Below, in pieces: positions 46,775 through 58,382 of a stretch of DNA of 64,000 bases (within the stretch, counting starts at the first letter, position 1; every line of letters starts with the position of its first letter). The stretch covers positions 1 to 64,000 of the forward strand of contig NZ_JAPTNL010000014.1 in assembly GCF_026891095.1 (NCBI RefSeq). Direction: 5' to 3'. This DNA comes from Roseovarius salincola. GTDB taxonomy: Bacteria; Pseudomonadota; Alphaproteobacteria; Rhodobacterales; Rhodobacteraceae. The notes under the pieces are model-generated. The model was given only the letters and a program-made list of their open reading frames with translations, was not told where the DNA came from and searched no databases. The translations under genes were made by a program, and so were the position numbers.

Positions 46775-47701
46775 TCAGGCCGGTTTGCCCTGCGCTTCGC
46801 GTTGCTGGCGCAGATCCGCGCCCGATTGCTTCACGATCCGGGCGATTTCCTGCAGCTGATCGGCGAGTGGGCTGCTTTTGCGCCAGATCATGCCGACCGT
46901 GCGCGTCGGTTGGGGCGCGTGCAGCGGCACCACCGACACTTCGGCCGAGCGGGTCTCGACCGGGGCAGCCATCTCGGGGATCAGGGTCACGCCGATGCCC
47001 GCGCCCACCATCTGCACCAGCGTCGAAAGCGAGCTGCCATCGAGCCCCTCACGCGGAAGGGCTGATTGCAGGTTGCAGAAAGACAAGGCCTGATCGCGAA
47101 AGCAATGGCCCTCCTCAAGCAGCAAAAGGCGCATTTCGCGCAGCATGTCGCGGTCGGGAACGGGCTTGTCCGCATCCCCGGCCGGACGCACCAGCATGAG
47201 GTTTTCGGTGAAAAGCGCCACCTCGCTGAACGAAGGTTCCGAGACCGGCAGCGCGACGATGGCGGTGTCCAGACGCCCCTCGGACAGTTCCTGGATGAGT
47301 CGCGGGGTCAGGGATTCGCGCACATGCACGTCGAGCCCCACATGGGCCGCCGAAAGGTTGCGCAGGAGGGTCGGCAGCAGGTAAGGCGCGATGGTCTGGA
47401 TCACGCCGATGCGCAACCGCCCCACCATGCCATCGCGCGAGGCGCGCGCCAGATCGCCCAGTTCATCCACCGAGCGCAGGATCGAGCGCACCCGCAACGC
47501 GATTTCCTCGCCAAAGCTGGTCAGGCGGATCTGGCGCGCGCCGCGTTCGAACAGAATCATGCCAAGGCTTTGTTCCAGATCGCGGATCTGAACCGATAGT
47601 GCTGGCTGCGAGATGGAGCAGGCCTCGGCGGCGCGCCCGAAATGGCCGTGCCGGGCCAGAGACTCGAAGTAGCGAAGCTGTTTGAGGGTCAGGTTATTCA
47701 T
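46775..47701 (-). CDS. oxyR: hydrogen peroxide-sensing regulator OxyR
   Basis: A 308-residue LysR-family protein with the redox cysteines C200 and C209 in EEGHCFRDQALSFCN, equivalent to C199/C208 of E. coli OxyR, which form the disulfide on H2O2. The N-terminal helix-turn-helix is FGRAAEACSISQPALSVQIRDLE. Divergent from katG over 210 bp, the classic arrangement; it is expected to activate katG and repress itself. Confidence 0.92.
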   Translation of the reverse strand: MNNLTLKQLRYFESLARHGHFGRAAEACSISQPALSVQIRDLEQSLGMILFERGARQIRLTSFGEEIALRVRSILRSVDELGDLARASRDGMVGRLRIGVIQTIAPYLLPTLLRNLSAAHVGLDVHVRESLTPRLIQELSEGRLDTAIVALPVSEPSFSEVALFTENLMLVRPAGDADKPVPDRDMLREMRLLLLEEGHCFRDQALSFCNLQSALPREGLDGSSLSTLVQMVGAGIGVTLIPEMAAPVETRSAEVSVVPLHAPQPTRTVGMIWRKSSPLADQLQEIARIVKQSGADLRQQREAQGKPA

Positions 47702-47736
47702 AACTTAAAATTATCATGACGATCATTAAATGCAAC
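47700..47736. promoter_or_regulatory. candidate OxyR binding site overlapping the oxyR start
   Basis: ATAA-N7-TTAT-N7-ATCA-N7-CAAC follows the spacing of the OxyR consensus (ATAG-N7-CTAT twice), with the first two quarter sites nearly symmetric and the last two weaker. It overlaps the oxyR start codon and lies about 180 bp upstream of katG, compatible with autorepression plus katG activation. Confidence 0.45.
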
Positions 47737-47740
47737 TTAA

Positions 47741-50080
<2,340 letters not shown>

Positions 50081-50097
50081 TCGGTAGCAATAATCGG

Positions 50098-50132
50098 GCG
50101 CGGCGCGGGTTGATCCCCGCGCCGCGCTTTTT
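50098..50132 (+). terminator. intrinsic terminator of katG
   Basis: A 12-bp perfect stem (gcgcggcgcggg / cccgcgccgcgc, 6-nt loop) followed by TTTTT, 18 bp after the katG stop. Confidence 0.93.
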
Positions 50133-50154
50133 GTGGCGCAGGGGGCATCGCGGT

Positions 50155-50820
50155 TCAGCGCGGCGCAAACCCGCGCAGCACCGCCAGAAGCGCGCAAGGC
50201 GTGTCCGCAATGACCGCCGCGCCGTGAGCGCCAAGTTGGCGCGCGTCTTGCCAGCCCCAGCCGACCCCCACCGCAACCGCACCCGCCGCGCGGGCGGCGT
50301 GCATGTCGCTGATCCCGTCGCCGATCATCACGAAACCGCCCTCGGGCCAGTGGCGGCGCAGCGCGGCCAGCTTTTGCGCCTTGGTGCCGGAATGATCGCG
50401 CCCCAGCACGCGCGCGACATCCTCCGCGAGGTCATGCTTTGCAAGGAAGCCTCTGATCACATCCGAGCGAGACGCGCTGACGATGGCGATATGCGCGCGC
50501 CTCGAAAGGGCATGGATCACCTGATCCATGCCGGGAAAGAGCGGCGCATAAACGGGCCGCGCCGCCAGATGCCGCGACACGGTGTCGGCAAACGCCACCG
50601 GGTCCAGCGAGAGCGCGCGGGCAAGTGTTTCGAAGGTCAGCGGATCAAGGTCGCGAAACGGGTTGGCCTCCAGCCGCCGGGCCGACCCCATGTCGCGGGC
50701 AGCGACCTGGCAGGCGTTAGCGCAGGGCGAAAGGGAATCCGCGATCACCCCGTCGAAATCGAAGACAATCAGCGACGGGCCATGCGCCGCGCCGCCCGGT
50801 TCAGTATTGCGCGTTGACAT
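50155..50820 (-). CDS. HAD-family phosphatase (phosphoglycolate phosphatase-like)
   Basis: A 221-residue HAD hydrolase. The nucleophile motif is DFDGVIADS, motif II is VSASRSDV, and GDGISDMHAARAAG is motif IV; the cap is the helical type. The substrate cannot be fixed. It overlaps the end of the GbdR-like regulator gene by 20 bp and is probably transcribed with it. Confidence 0.85.
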   Translation of the reverse strand: MSTRNTEPGGAAHGPSLIVFDFDGVIADSLSPCANACQVAARDMGSARRLEANPFRDLDPLTFETLARALSLDPVAFADTVSRHLAARPVYAPLFPGMDQVIHALSRRAHIAIVSASRSDVIRGFLAKHDLAEDVARVLGRDHSGTKAQKLAALRRHWPEGGFVMIGDGISDMHAARAAGAVAVGVGWGWQDARQLGAHGAAVIADTPCALLAVLRGFAPR

Positions 50821-51880
50821 GGTGCAGCACGGTGCCCGGATCGCCCGGCGCGCCGCCGCTGGCGGGTTCCGCCGGTGCCTGGCGTTCATCGCGTGGCGCG
50901 TAGCCGAAGAAGGCCTCGTAATTATCCTTCATCGCCCGCGTCGTGCCAAAGCCGCAGATCATCGCGATCTCGCCAAGGCTGTGTTCGCTGTAGCGCAACA
51001 GTTGGCGCGCGCGAGAGAGGCGGATATGACGATAGAACCTGTCGGGCGACAGGTTCAGCTCCTTGCGAAAAAGCCTTTCAAGCTGGCGCACGCTGGCATG
51101 GGCCGAGGCCGCGATTTCGCGCATCGACAGCGGCTCGGAGATGTTCTGGTTCATGATGGCGATGGCTTTCAGGATCTTCCTGTTCCAGGTGCCGTAGCGG
51201 ATATGGGGCTGCATGTTCAGCTCGTCCTCGCCGTCGCGGATGCGGTCGATCACCATGCGGCTGGCCACGTCGCGCGCCAGCCCCGGCCCGACCTCGCGCT
51301 CAAGGATCGCCAGCATCATATGCGCCCCCGCCGCACCCCCCGCACAGGTCGCCAGCCGGCGGTCGAGAACGAAGATGTTTCCGGTCACATTGATCCGGGG
51401 GAAGGCCGTGCGCAGGCGCGGGGTGTCCTCCCAGTGGGCGGCGCAATCGCGATCGTCCAGAAGGCCGGTGCGCGCCAGAACCACGACCCCCGATGAGACC
51501 GCGCCGATATGCCCGCCCTGGCGGTGCTGAAAGCGCAGAAATGCCTCGATCCGGCCAGTATCGCTGGCGGTCACGTCGCTGGCGGCCAGCACGATCACAT
51601 GATCGAAGCCCCGCGCCTGGATGGCATCGCGCGCCTCGGCGATGTCGTGATCGACGCCAAGCGACAGCCCGTTCGAGGCCCGCACCTGCGCCGCACCGGC
51701 ACCGATCAGCGACCAGCTGAAATGGTCCCGCCGCATCAGGATATTGGCGCTGCGCAGAGGTTCAAGCGCGGCGGCAAATGAGTAATGCGAGAAGCCCGGC
51801 AACAGCAGGAAACCGAAATGCCGCCCGCCTCTGGGCGCGCCGCCGGTCGCGGCATCTGCACGGTCTTGCGGCTCGCTCAT
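50801..51880 (-). CDS. GlxA-family regulator (DJ-1-like + AraC), GbdR-like
   Basis: A 359-residue protein with a DJ-1/PfpI-like domain (about 20-190) and an AraC helix-turn-helix domain (about 235-330: LSMREIAASAHASVRQLERLF, LGEIAMICGFGTTRAMKDNY). The place of the usual Cys nucleophile is occupied by Ser in AVSSGVV, so it is a sensor, not an enzyme. Proteins of this build include GbdR, which responds to dimethylglycine and betaine. The adjacent dimethylglycine-dehydrogenase-type gene fits such a role. Confidence 0.86.
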   Translation of the reverse strand: MSEPQDRADAATGGAPRGGRHFGFLLLPGFSHYSFAAALEPLRSANILMRRDHFSWSLIGAGAAQVRASNGLSLGVDHDIAEARDAIQARGFDHVIVLAASDVTASDTGRIEAFLRFQHRQGGHIGAVSSGVVVLARTGLLDDRDCAAHWEDTPRLRTAFPRINVTGNIFVLDRRLATCAGGAAGAHMMLAILEREVGPGLARDVASRMVIDRIRDGEDELNMQPHIRYGTWNRKILKAIAIMNQNISEPLSMREIAASAHASVRQLERLFRKELNLSPDRFYRHIRLSRARQLLRYSEHSLGEIAMICGFGTTRAMKDNYEAFFGYAPRDERQAPAEPASGGAPGDPGTVLHHVNAQY

Positions 51881-51890
51881 CCTGCTTGGG

Positions 51891-54332
51891 TCAGCATTTC
51901 ACCCGCTCCATCCCGGGATCGTAAAGCGGGGCAAGACGCACCGCGCAGGGCACGCGCTCGGTTGCGACCTCAAGCTCGTATTCGCCGCTCAGCACATGGG
52001 CGCGGTCGATGGGCTCGGGGCTGCGCACATAGCCATACCCGATCGACTGGTTGACCGTGTAGCCAAAGCCACCGCTGGTCAGCCATCCGACGCGCTCGCC
52101 ATTGCGGTAGATCGTCTCGCGCCCCGAAAGCACGACGCCGGGATCGGCGGTGAAACAGGCGAGAATCTTTTTCACCCCATTGTCGCGCTGCGTCTCGGCG
52201 GCCTGACGGCCTTTGAAATCCATGTTCTTCTTCAGCTTCACCGCCCAGGCAAGACCGGCCTCGGCAGGCGTATGATCGGCGCCGATATCGGACCCCCATG
52301 CGCGATAACCCTTTTCGAGCCGGAGGCTTTCGATGGCGCGGTAACCCGCATCGCGCAGGCAGAATTCGCGCCCGGCTTCGCTGAGGGCGTCATAGACCGT
52401 GGTGGCGTATTCGACCGGCAGGTGCAGCTCCCACCCCAGTTCGCCGACATAGGTGACGCGCAAGGCCCTGACCGGGCAGCCGGCGATACCGATGGTTTGC
52501 GCGGTGCCGAACCTGAAACCTGCGTTGGACACATCGTTTCGCGTGACCTGTTCAAGGATGTCGCGCGCGCGCGGCCCCATCAGCGACAGCACCGCGTAGG
52601 CCGAGGTCACATCGACAAGCTGCGCATTCATGCCTTGGGGGATGTTGCGCGCGATCCAGTCGAAGTCATGGGTCGCGAAACCGGTGCCGGTGACGATGTA
52701 ATATTCATCCTGCGCCACGCGCACGCATGTCAGGTCGCATTCGATGCCGCCGCGGTCATTGAGCATTTGCGTATAGATCAGCGAACCGACCGGTTTGGAG
52801 ACATCATTGGCCGCGATCCAGCTTAGCGCCGCCTCGGCATCCGGCCCCTTGAGGGTGAACTTGGCGAACGAGGTTTGATCGAACAGGACGGCGGCCTCGC
52901 GGCAGGCCTTATGCTCTTCGCCGACGCTCTCGAACCAGTTCTGGCGCCCGAAGCTGTAGATGTCCTTTGCCTCGGTGCCGTTGGTCGCAAACCAGTTGGG
53001 CCGCTCCCAGCCCAGCTTTTCGCCGAAACAGGCGCCTTTCGCCTGCAACTTGTCATAGAGCGGTGACTTGCGGCAGGGGCGCCCCGAGCTGTGTTCCTCG
53101 AAGGGCCAGGCCATCGTGTAATGCTTGCCATAGGCTTCGGCGGTGCGGGTACGCACCCAGTCGGTATCGAAATGCGGGCGGCCAAAACGGCGGATGTCCA
53201 CCGGCCACAGATCGAAGGGCGGCTCGCCCTTGGCGACCCATTCCGCCAGCGCCATGCCCGCGCCGCCACCCGCCGCGATACCATAGGCATTGAATCCAGC
53301 GCCGACGAACAGGTTCTTCAGCTCCGGCGCCTCGCCGAGAATGAAATTGCCATCGGGCGTGAAACTTTCGGGTCCGTTGACCAGCTGCTTGATCCCGGCG
53401 GTCTCCAGCGCGGGCACCCGGCCCAGCGCCAGTTCGACCAGTTGCTCGAAATGATCGAAATTGGAATCGAGCAGCGTGTAGTGAAACCCCTTGGGAATGC
53501 CGTTCACCGCCCAGGGGATCGGGTTGGCCTCGTAGCCGCCCATCACGAGGCCGCCCACCTCTTCCTTGTAATAGGTCAGCCGGTCGGGATCGCGCAGCGT
53601 CGGCATGTCCGATGTGACGCCGTCGATCTGCTCGGTCACCATGTATTGATGCTCCATCGGCACGAGCGGGACGTTCACCCCGACACTGGCGGCGAAATCG
53701 CGGGTCCACTGGCCACCGCACAGGATCACCTTTTCACAGGCGATAAAGCCCTTTTCTGTCATCACCCCCTTTATGACACCGTCTTCCAGTTCGATGCTGG
53801 TGACCTTGGTATCCTCGATGATCGTCGCGCCCGCCTTGCGCGCACCCTTGGCCAGCGACAGCGTTATATCCGACGGGTTCGCCTGCCCGTCGGTGGGCAT
53901 GTAGGCCGCGCCGACCAGATCGTCGGTGGTCATCAGCGGCCAGAGCTCCTTGGCTTCGGAGGGTGTGAGGAGCTGCATCTCGAGGCCAAAGGAATGCGCG
54001 GTGGTGGCCTGTCGCTTGACCTCGGTCCAGCGTTCCTGGTTGCAGGCAAGGCGCAACCCGCCATTCATCTTCCAGCCCGTCGCCTGGCCGGTCTCCTGTT
54101 CCAGCGTGTTGTAAAGATCGACCGAGTAGCCCAGCAACTGCGTGATGTTGGCGTTCGAACGCAGCTGCCCCACAAGTCCCGCCGCGTGGAATGTCGTGCC
54201 CGAGGTCAGCTTCTTGCGCTCAAGCAGAACGACTTCGCTCCAGCCCAGTTTCGCAAGGTGATAGGCGGTCGAGCATCCCACGATGCCGCCGCCGATGATG
54301 ACGGCCTTTGCGCTTGCCGGAAAAGTGCTCAT
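51891..54332 (-). CDS. dimethylglycine/sarcosine dehydrogenase-type FAD + GcvT flavoprotein
   Basis: An 813-residue flavoprotein. The FAD motif GGGIVG is at 14-19, SGTTFHAAG at 44-52 carries the histidine (H49) that holds FAD covalently in dimethylglycine dehydrogenase, and the C-terminal half (from about 430) is a GcvT-like tetrahydrofolate domain (LMGPRARDILEQVT, YVGELGWELHLP). It oxidatively demethylates an N-methyl amine and passes the methylene to folate. The exact substrate is unknown. It follows a choline-kinase-like gene with a 4-bp overlap. Confidence 0.88.
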   Translation of the reverse strand: MSTFPASAKAVIIGGGIVGCSTAYHLAKLGWSEVVLLERKKLTSGTTFHAAGLVGQLRSNANITQLLGYSVDLYNTLEQETGQATGWKMNGGLRLACNQERWTEVKRQATTAHSFGLEMQLLTPSEAKELWPLMTTDDLVGAAYMPTDGQANPSDITLSLAKGARKAGATIIEDTKVTSIELEDGVIKGVMTEKGFIACEKVILCGGQWTRDFAASVGVNVPLVPMEHQYMVTEQIDGVTSDMPTLRDPDRLTYYKEEVGGLVMGGYEANPIPWAVNGIPKGFHYTLLDSNFDHFEQLVELALGRVPALETAGIKQLVNGPESFTPDGNFILGEAPELKNLFVGAGFNAYGIAAGGGAGMALAEWVAKGEPPFDLWPVDIRRFGRPHFDTDWVRTRTAEAYGKHYTMAWPFEEHSSGRPCRKSPLYDKLQAKGACFGEKLGWERPNWFATNGTEAKDIYSFGRQNWFESVGEEHKACREAAVLFDQTSFAKFTLKGPDAEAALSWIAANDVSKPVGSLIYTQMLNDRGGIECDLTCVRVAQDEYYIVTGTGFATHDFDWIARNIPQGMNAQLVDVTSAYAVLSLMGPRARDILEQVTRNDVSNAGFRFGTAQTIGIAGCPVRALRVTYVGELGWELHLPVEYATTVYDALSEAGREFCLRDAGYRAIESLRLEKGYRAWGSDIGADHTPAEAGLAWAVKLKKNMDFKGRQAAETQRDNGVKKILACFTADPGVVLSGRETIYRNGERVGWLTSGGFGYTVNQSIGYGYVRSPEPIDRAHVLSGEYELEVATERVPCAVRLAPLYDPGMERVKC

Positions 54333-55228
54333 TTTGATCCTCGCATAGATTGAAAGCCGGACAGCGCCGTTTCGAACCGCGACAGGTTCTTGTCGGTATA
54401 GGCGGCGTAGTCGAAATCGATGTCCGAATGGATTTCCGAAACCATGCTCCACATCGTTTCCCTGAGAAGCGATGCGCATTTCATGGCGTGATAGCGGTGG
54501 TTCAGCTCGTGGGTCAGATCGGTCCCGAAATAAGTTTCGAGCATCCAGCGTTCCTGGTCGGGGCTGAGTTCGCTGTTCGAGGCCAGCCCGGCAAGATCGA
54601 ACAGCGGTGAATTGAACCCGCCATATTCCCAGTCGAGCAACCAGAGGCGCTGGCCGTCATCCAGGAAATTGGCGGCCAGAAGGTCGTTGTGCCCCAGCAC
54701 CAGCCGCACCGGGCCGACCGCGTCTTCAAGATCGACAGCAACGCGCAGCAAACCATCAAGCCGCCCCACATGGCGCGATCCGTCCGCGCGCAGGGTGGCG
54801 GCATAGTCGCGCAGCACGTGGAACACCCAGAAGGTCAGCACCGGCCCGCGCAGATGCACGGGCGCCTCGGCATGGCAGCGCCTGAGAAGAGGCAAGATGC
54901 GCGCCAGCATCGCATCGTCGCGCACAGCATCCTCGTCGAGGGTGCGCCCATCAACATGGTCGATGACAAGGATGCCCGGTTCGGTGTGGACAATGGCCGG
55001 GGCGATCCCGATGGCCTGCGCGGCGCGATGCACCGCCTGTTCATTGAAGCGCATGATCTGGTGCAAAGGGATGTCCTGCCCGACCCGCACAACGTAACGG
55101 CGGCCCTGATCGCTGAGCGCGACGTTGAAATTGGTGATCCCGCCGCCCAGCAGTTCGGCCTGCTCGGGCGCTGTCCAGATCGAGAGGGCGGTCGCCCGTT
55201 CAAGGGCAGCTTTTTCTGCGTCGTTCAT
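54329..55228 (-). CDS. choline/ethanolamine kinase-like phosphotransferase
   Basis: A 299-residue aminoglycoside/choline-kinase-fold enzyme. The catalytic HND with a second N is H180-N181-D182...N187 (GHNDLLAANFL) and the metal ligand D199 is in LLDWEYGG. The nucleotide loop is GGGITNFNV. It is expected to phosphorylate a small amino alcohol. Its gene is wedged between an amine ABC transporter and the GcvT-type flavoprotein with 4-bp overlaps on both sides, so the phosphorylation is probably one step of the same pathway. Confidence 0.85.
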   Translation of the reverse strand: MNDAEKAALERATALSIWTAPEQAELLGGGITNFNVALSDQGRRYVVRVGQDIPLHQIMRFNEQAVHRAAQAIGIAPAIVHTEPGILVIDHVDGRTLDEDAVRDDAMLARILPLLRRCHAEAPVHLRGPVLTFWVFHVLRDYAATLRADGSRHVGRLDGLLRVAVDLEDAVGPVRLVLGHNDLLAANFLDDGQRLWLLDWEYGGFNSPLFDLAGLASNSELSPDQERWMLETYFGTDLTHELNHRYHAMKCASLLRETMWSMVSEIHSDIDFDYAAYTDKNLSRFETALSGFQSMRGSK

Positions 55229-57234
55229 TGTTCAAGTCCCATTTTGCGGCGCATGCGGCTGGCCGTTGCCGACAGGATGCGATCAGCGACAATGGCGATG
55301 AAGGCGACGGCCAGGCCGGCGACGATACCTTGCCCGGAATTGGCCTTGGTCAGTGCGATATAAACCTCCTGCCCCAAGTCACGGGTGCCCACCAGCGCGG
55401 TGATCACCAGCATCGACAGGGCCAGCATGATGGTCTGGTTCAGGCCGAGCAGGAGTTCGGGGATGGCCATCGGCAACTTGATGCGCCACAGCACCTGGCG
55501 CGGCGTGCAGCCCGATACGAGCCCGGCCTCGACAAGCTGCGGATCGACGCTGCGGATGCCGTGGGCGGCATAGCGCACAGCGGGCGCCATCGCATAAAGC
55601 ACCACGGCGATCATCGCCGAGAAATCCCCCACCCTGAACAGCATCACCACCGGGATGAGATAGACGAAGCTGGGCAGCGTTTGCAGCGTGTCGATAAAGG
55701 ATCCCACCACGCGGTTCGCCGTGTCGTTCTGTGCCGCCATGATCCCCATCGGGATGCCGATGGCCGAGGCGATCAGAACCGACACACCACACAGATAAAC
55801 GGTGATCATTGCCTTGTCCCACAATCCCACCATGGCGATCAGCGCGGTGAGCGTCCCCGTCAGGGCCGCCAGCCCCAGCCCCCCTGCGCGCCAGCCGATC
55901 AACGTCATCACCATGATCCCCCAGGGCCATGGGATCCCCACGAAGAAGCGTTTGACGGGCAACAGGAGGTAAGACAGAAGCGCGCCCTTGATCGTCTCGA
56001 AGACATCGAAGAAATGCACGTTGATATAGCCCATGAAGTCGGACCAGAAGGCACCTGTCGAAACGGTCGCCGCATCGGGGTAGGCCTGCAGGACGGGCGA
56101 GACATGCGACAGAAGGTAGGTGCAGATCATCACCAGCAGCACCGTCGCCAGCCAGGGGTGGCGCTGGAACAGGTTGCGGTCGCGGCCAGGTGCATACGCC
56201 TGGGCATTGCGGCTGGCGAAAGCCTGGCTCAGCCGATCGAGCGCGATCGCCATGACGACGATCGCCAGGCCCGCTTCGATCCCGCCGCCGATATCCAGTC
56301 GCCTGAGCGCGCTGAGCACGTCAAAGCCAAGCCCCCCGGCGCCGATCATCGAAGCGATGATGACCATGTTGAGCGACAGCATGATCACCTGGTTGACGCC
56401 CACCATCAGCGTCGGCGCGGCCGAGGGCACGATCACCTTCCACATCATCTGGCGGCGCGTGCAGCCGACCATCACACCGACATCGCGGGTTTCATTGGGC
56501 ACCCCATGCAGCGCCACAATGGTCACCCGCACCATCGGTGGCATCGCGTAGATGATCGTCGCCACAAGCGCCGCCACCGGTCCGAAACCGAACAGGAACA
56601 GGATCGGCACGAGATAGGCGAAGACGGGCACCGTCTGCATGAGGTCGAGCAGAGGGCGCAGCAGTCGCTCGAACAGCGGCGAGCGATAGGCCATGATCCC
56701 CAGCAACAGCCCGCCGACCGACCCGATCGGCACGGCGATCAGCACCGAGGCCAGCGTCACCATCGCGCTGTTCCATTGTCCAAAGACCGCAAGATAAAGA
56801 AAGCAGGCCCCGATCAGCGCCGCCAGTTTCCAGTCGCGCGCGTAATGGCCCATCGCGACCAGCGTCACGATGATCGCGATCCAGCTCAGCGGCGGGGCGA
56901 TCTGGACGGCGGCATTGCCAAGCCCGGATGAAAAGCCGTCGATCAACAGGTCGCGCATGAAATCATAGGGAATCTCGATAAGCGTCGAGATGAACCGCGT
57001 GACGTCACGGAAGCTGAACAAACCGAAACCGGCATCCTCGACCAGCCAGCGCATGAAGGCGCTGATACGGGCCTCGACCGGCAGGATATAGGCGCTTGGA
57101 TACTTGATGATCCAGCGCGCATCATAAGCCTTGTAGATATCCCAGGAATAGCGCGACAACAGCCATGTCGCTGCGAACAGCGCCAGCCAGAACCACCCAT
57201 TGCGCCCCGGAAGATGATCGCGCAGCCCTGTCAT
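55225..57234 (-). CDS. fused (two-domain) ABC permease, betaine/TMAO type
   Basis: A 669-residue permease made of two ProW-like halves in one chain. Each half has an EAA-type loop (TRDVGVMVGCTRRQMMWKVI in the first half; LVEAGLVSGCTPRQVLWRI in the second). Fused permeases of this size occur in the TMAO transporter TmoW and related systems. It couples to the upstream ATPase and binding protein. It overlaps the ATPase gene by 4 bp. Confidence 0.86.
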   Translation of the reverse strand: MTGLRDHLPGRNGWFWLALFAATWLLSRYSWDIYKAYDARWIIKYPSAYILPVEARISAFMRWLVEDAGFGLFSFRDVTRFISTLIEIPYDFMRDLLIDGFSSGLGNAAVQIAPPLSWIAIIVTLVAMGHYARDWKLAALIGACFLYLAVFGQWNSAMVTLASVLIAVPIGSVGGLLLGIMAYRSPLFERLLRPLLDLMQTVPVFAYLVPILFLFGFGPVAALVATIIYAMPPMVRVTIVALHGVPNETRDVGVMVGCTRRQMMWKVIVPSAAPTLMVGVNQVIMLSLNMVIIASMIGAGGLGFDVLSALRRLDIGGGIEAGLAIVVMAIALDRLSQAFASRNAQAYAPGRDRNLFQRHPWLATVLLVMICTYLLSHVSPVLQAYPDAATVSTGAFWSDFMGYINVHFFDVFETIKGALLSYLLLPVKRFFVGIPWPWGIMVMTLIGWRAGGLGLAALTGTLTALIAMVGLWDKAMITVYLCGVSVLIASAIGIPMGIMAAQNDTANRVVGSFIDTLQTLPSFVYLIPVVMLFRVGDFSAMIAVVLYAMAPAVRYAAHGIRSVDPQLVEAGLVSGCTPRQVLWRIKLPMAIPELLLGLNQTIMLALSMLVITALVGTRDLGQEVYIALTKANSGQGIVAGLAVAFIAIVADRILSATASRMRRKMGLEQ

Positions 57235-58262
57235 GGGGCCGGTTTCCGACCGATCAGCACATCAATGACGGCCTGCCGCCCGATGCTGCCGACCACGTCG
57301 CCTTCGGCGTTCACCACCCGGAACGGCAGGGCGCTGGCCTCGATCTGATCGGCCACGGCCTCGATGCGCTGCGTCTGGGGCAGATCGCCCGCCATCTCGC
57401 CCTCGGGCGCGCCGGGGGTCATCACGCTGCGCAGCGTCAGTACCTTGGAGCGCGGCACATGGCGGGTGAATTCGCCGACGTATTCGGTGGCGGGGTTCAG
57501 CACCAGTTCTTCGGGAGTTGCGACCTGCACGACCCTGCCATCCTTCATCACCGCGATATGGTCTGCCAGCCGGATCGCCTCGTCGAAATCATGGGTGATG
57601 AACACGATGGTCTTGTGCAGCATCCCCTGAAGGCGCAGGAATTCGTCCTGCATCTCGCGCCGGATCAACGGGTCGAGCGCCGAAAAGGGCTCGTCCAGAA
57701 ACCACAGGTCAGGCTCGACGGCCAGTGAACGGGCGATTCCGACGCGCTGCTGCTGCCCGCCCGACAATTGGCGCGGGTAATAGGCCTCGCGCCCCTTGAG
57801 ACCGACCAGTTCGATCACCTCGCGCGCGCGAGCCTCGCGCTTCGCGCGCGGTACGCCCTGCACTTCCAGCGGAAAGGCGGCGTTCTGCAACACAGTCAGA
57901 TGTGGCAACAGGGCGAAGTGCTGGAACACCATGCCCATCTTGCGGCGCCGTATGTCGATCATTTCCTTGTCGGTCATCGACAACAGGTCGCGGCCCTCGA
58001 ACAGGATTTCGCCAGCGGTCGGCTCGATCAGGCGCGAGAGGCAGCGCACGAGCGTGGATTTGCCCGATCCCGACAGCCCCATGATCACGAAAATCTCGCC
58101 CTGGCGGATCTGCACGGTGGCATCGCGGACCGCCCCGACAAGCCCCTCTGAGCGGATTTGCTCGGAACTCAGCGCGCCGCCATGGCGTTTGTAGGCATCC
58201 TGGGCGCCGGCACCGTAAAGCTTCCAGATGCCACGGCAATCCAGCAAGATCGGTTTTTCCAT
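57231..58262 (-). CDS. ABC transporter ATPase, ProV/OpuAA type with C-terminal CBS-like domain
   Basis: A 343-residue ATPase. Walker A GLSGSGKST, signature LSGGQQQR, Walker B LWFLDEPFSALD. The N-terminal extension (KLYGAGAQDAYKRHGGALSS) is typical of betaine/proline ATPases, and the C-terminal part (MAGDLPQTQRIEAVADQI) is CBS-like, the ionic-strength or nucleotide sensor. The start MEKPILL is favoured by GAGG; a GTG at 58277 is an alternative. Confidence 0.9.
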   Translation of the reverse strand: MEKPILLDCRGIWKLYGAGAQDAYKRHGGALSSEQIRSEGLVGAVRDATVQIRQGEIFVIMGLSGSGKSTLVRCLSRLIEPTAGEILFEGRDLLSMTDKEMIDIRRRKMGMVFQHFALLPHLTVLQNAAFPLEVQGVPRAKREARAREVIELVGLKGREAYYPRQLSGGQQQRVGIARSLAVEPDLWFLDEPFSALDPLIRREMQDEFLRLQGMLHKTIVFITHDFDEAIRLADHIAVMKDGRVVQVATPEELVLNPATEYVGEFTRHVPRSKVLTLRSVMTPGAPEGEMAGDLPQTQRIEAVADQIEASALPFRVVNAEGDVVGSIGRQAVIDVLIGRKPAP

Positions 58263-58382
58263 CTTATCCTCGGGCACTGGTGCACCACCCCGGTCGCGCC
58301 GGGAAAAGGGCGGTTGGTCGCAAACAGAAAGTCCGGGCGCAGGCGCGGCAAGGCCCGCGCGCCGGTTTGGGCATGCGCCTGT

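Noticed and set aside
55228..56931. 567-residue plus-strand open frame opposite the ABC permease
   Set aside because: Highly charged His/Asp/Gln composition, the expected reverse of a hydrophobic gene.
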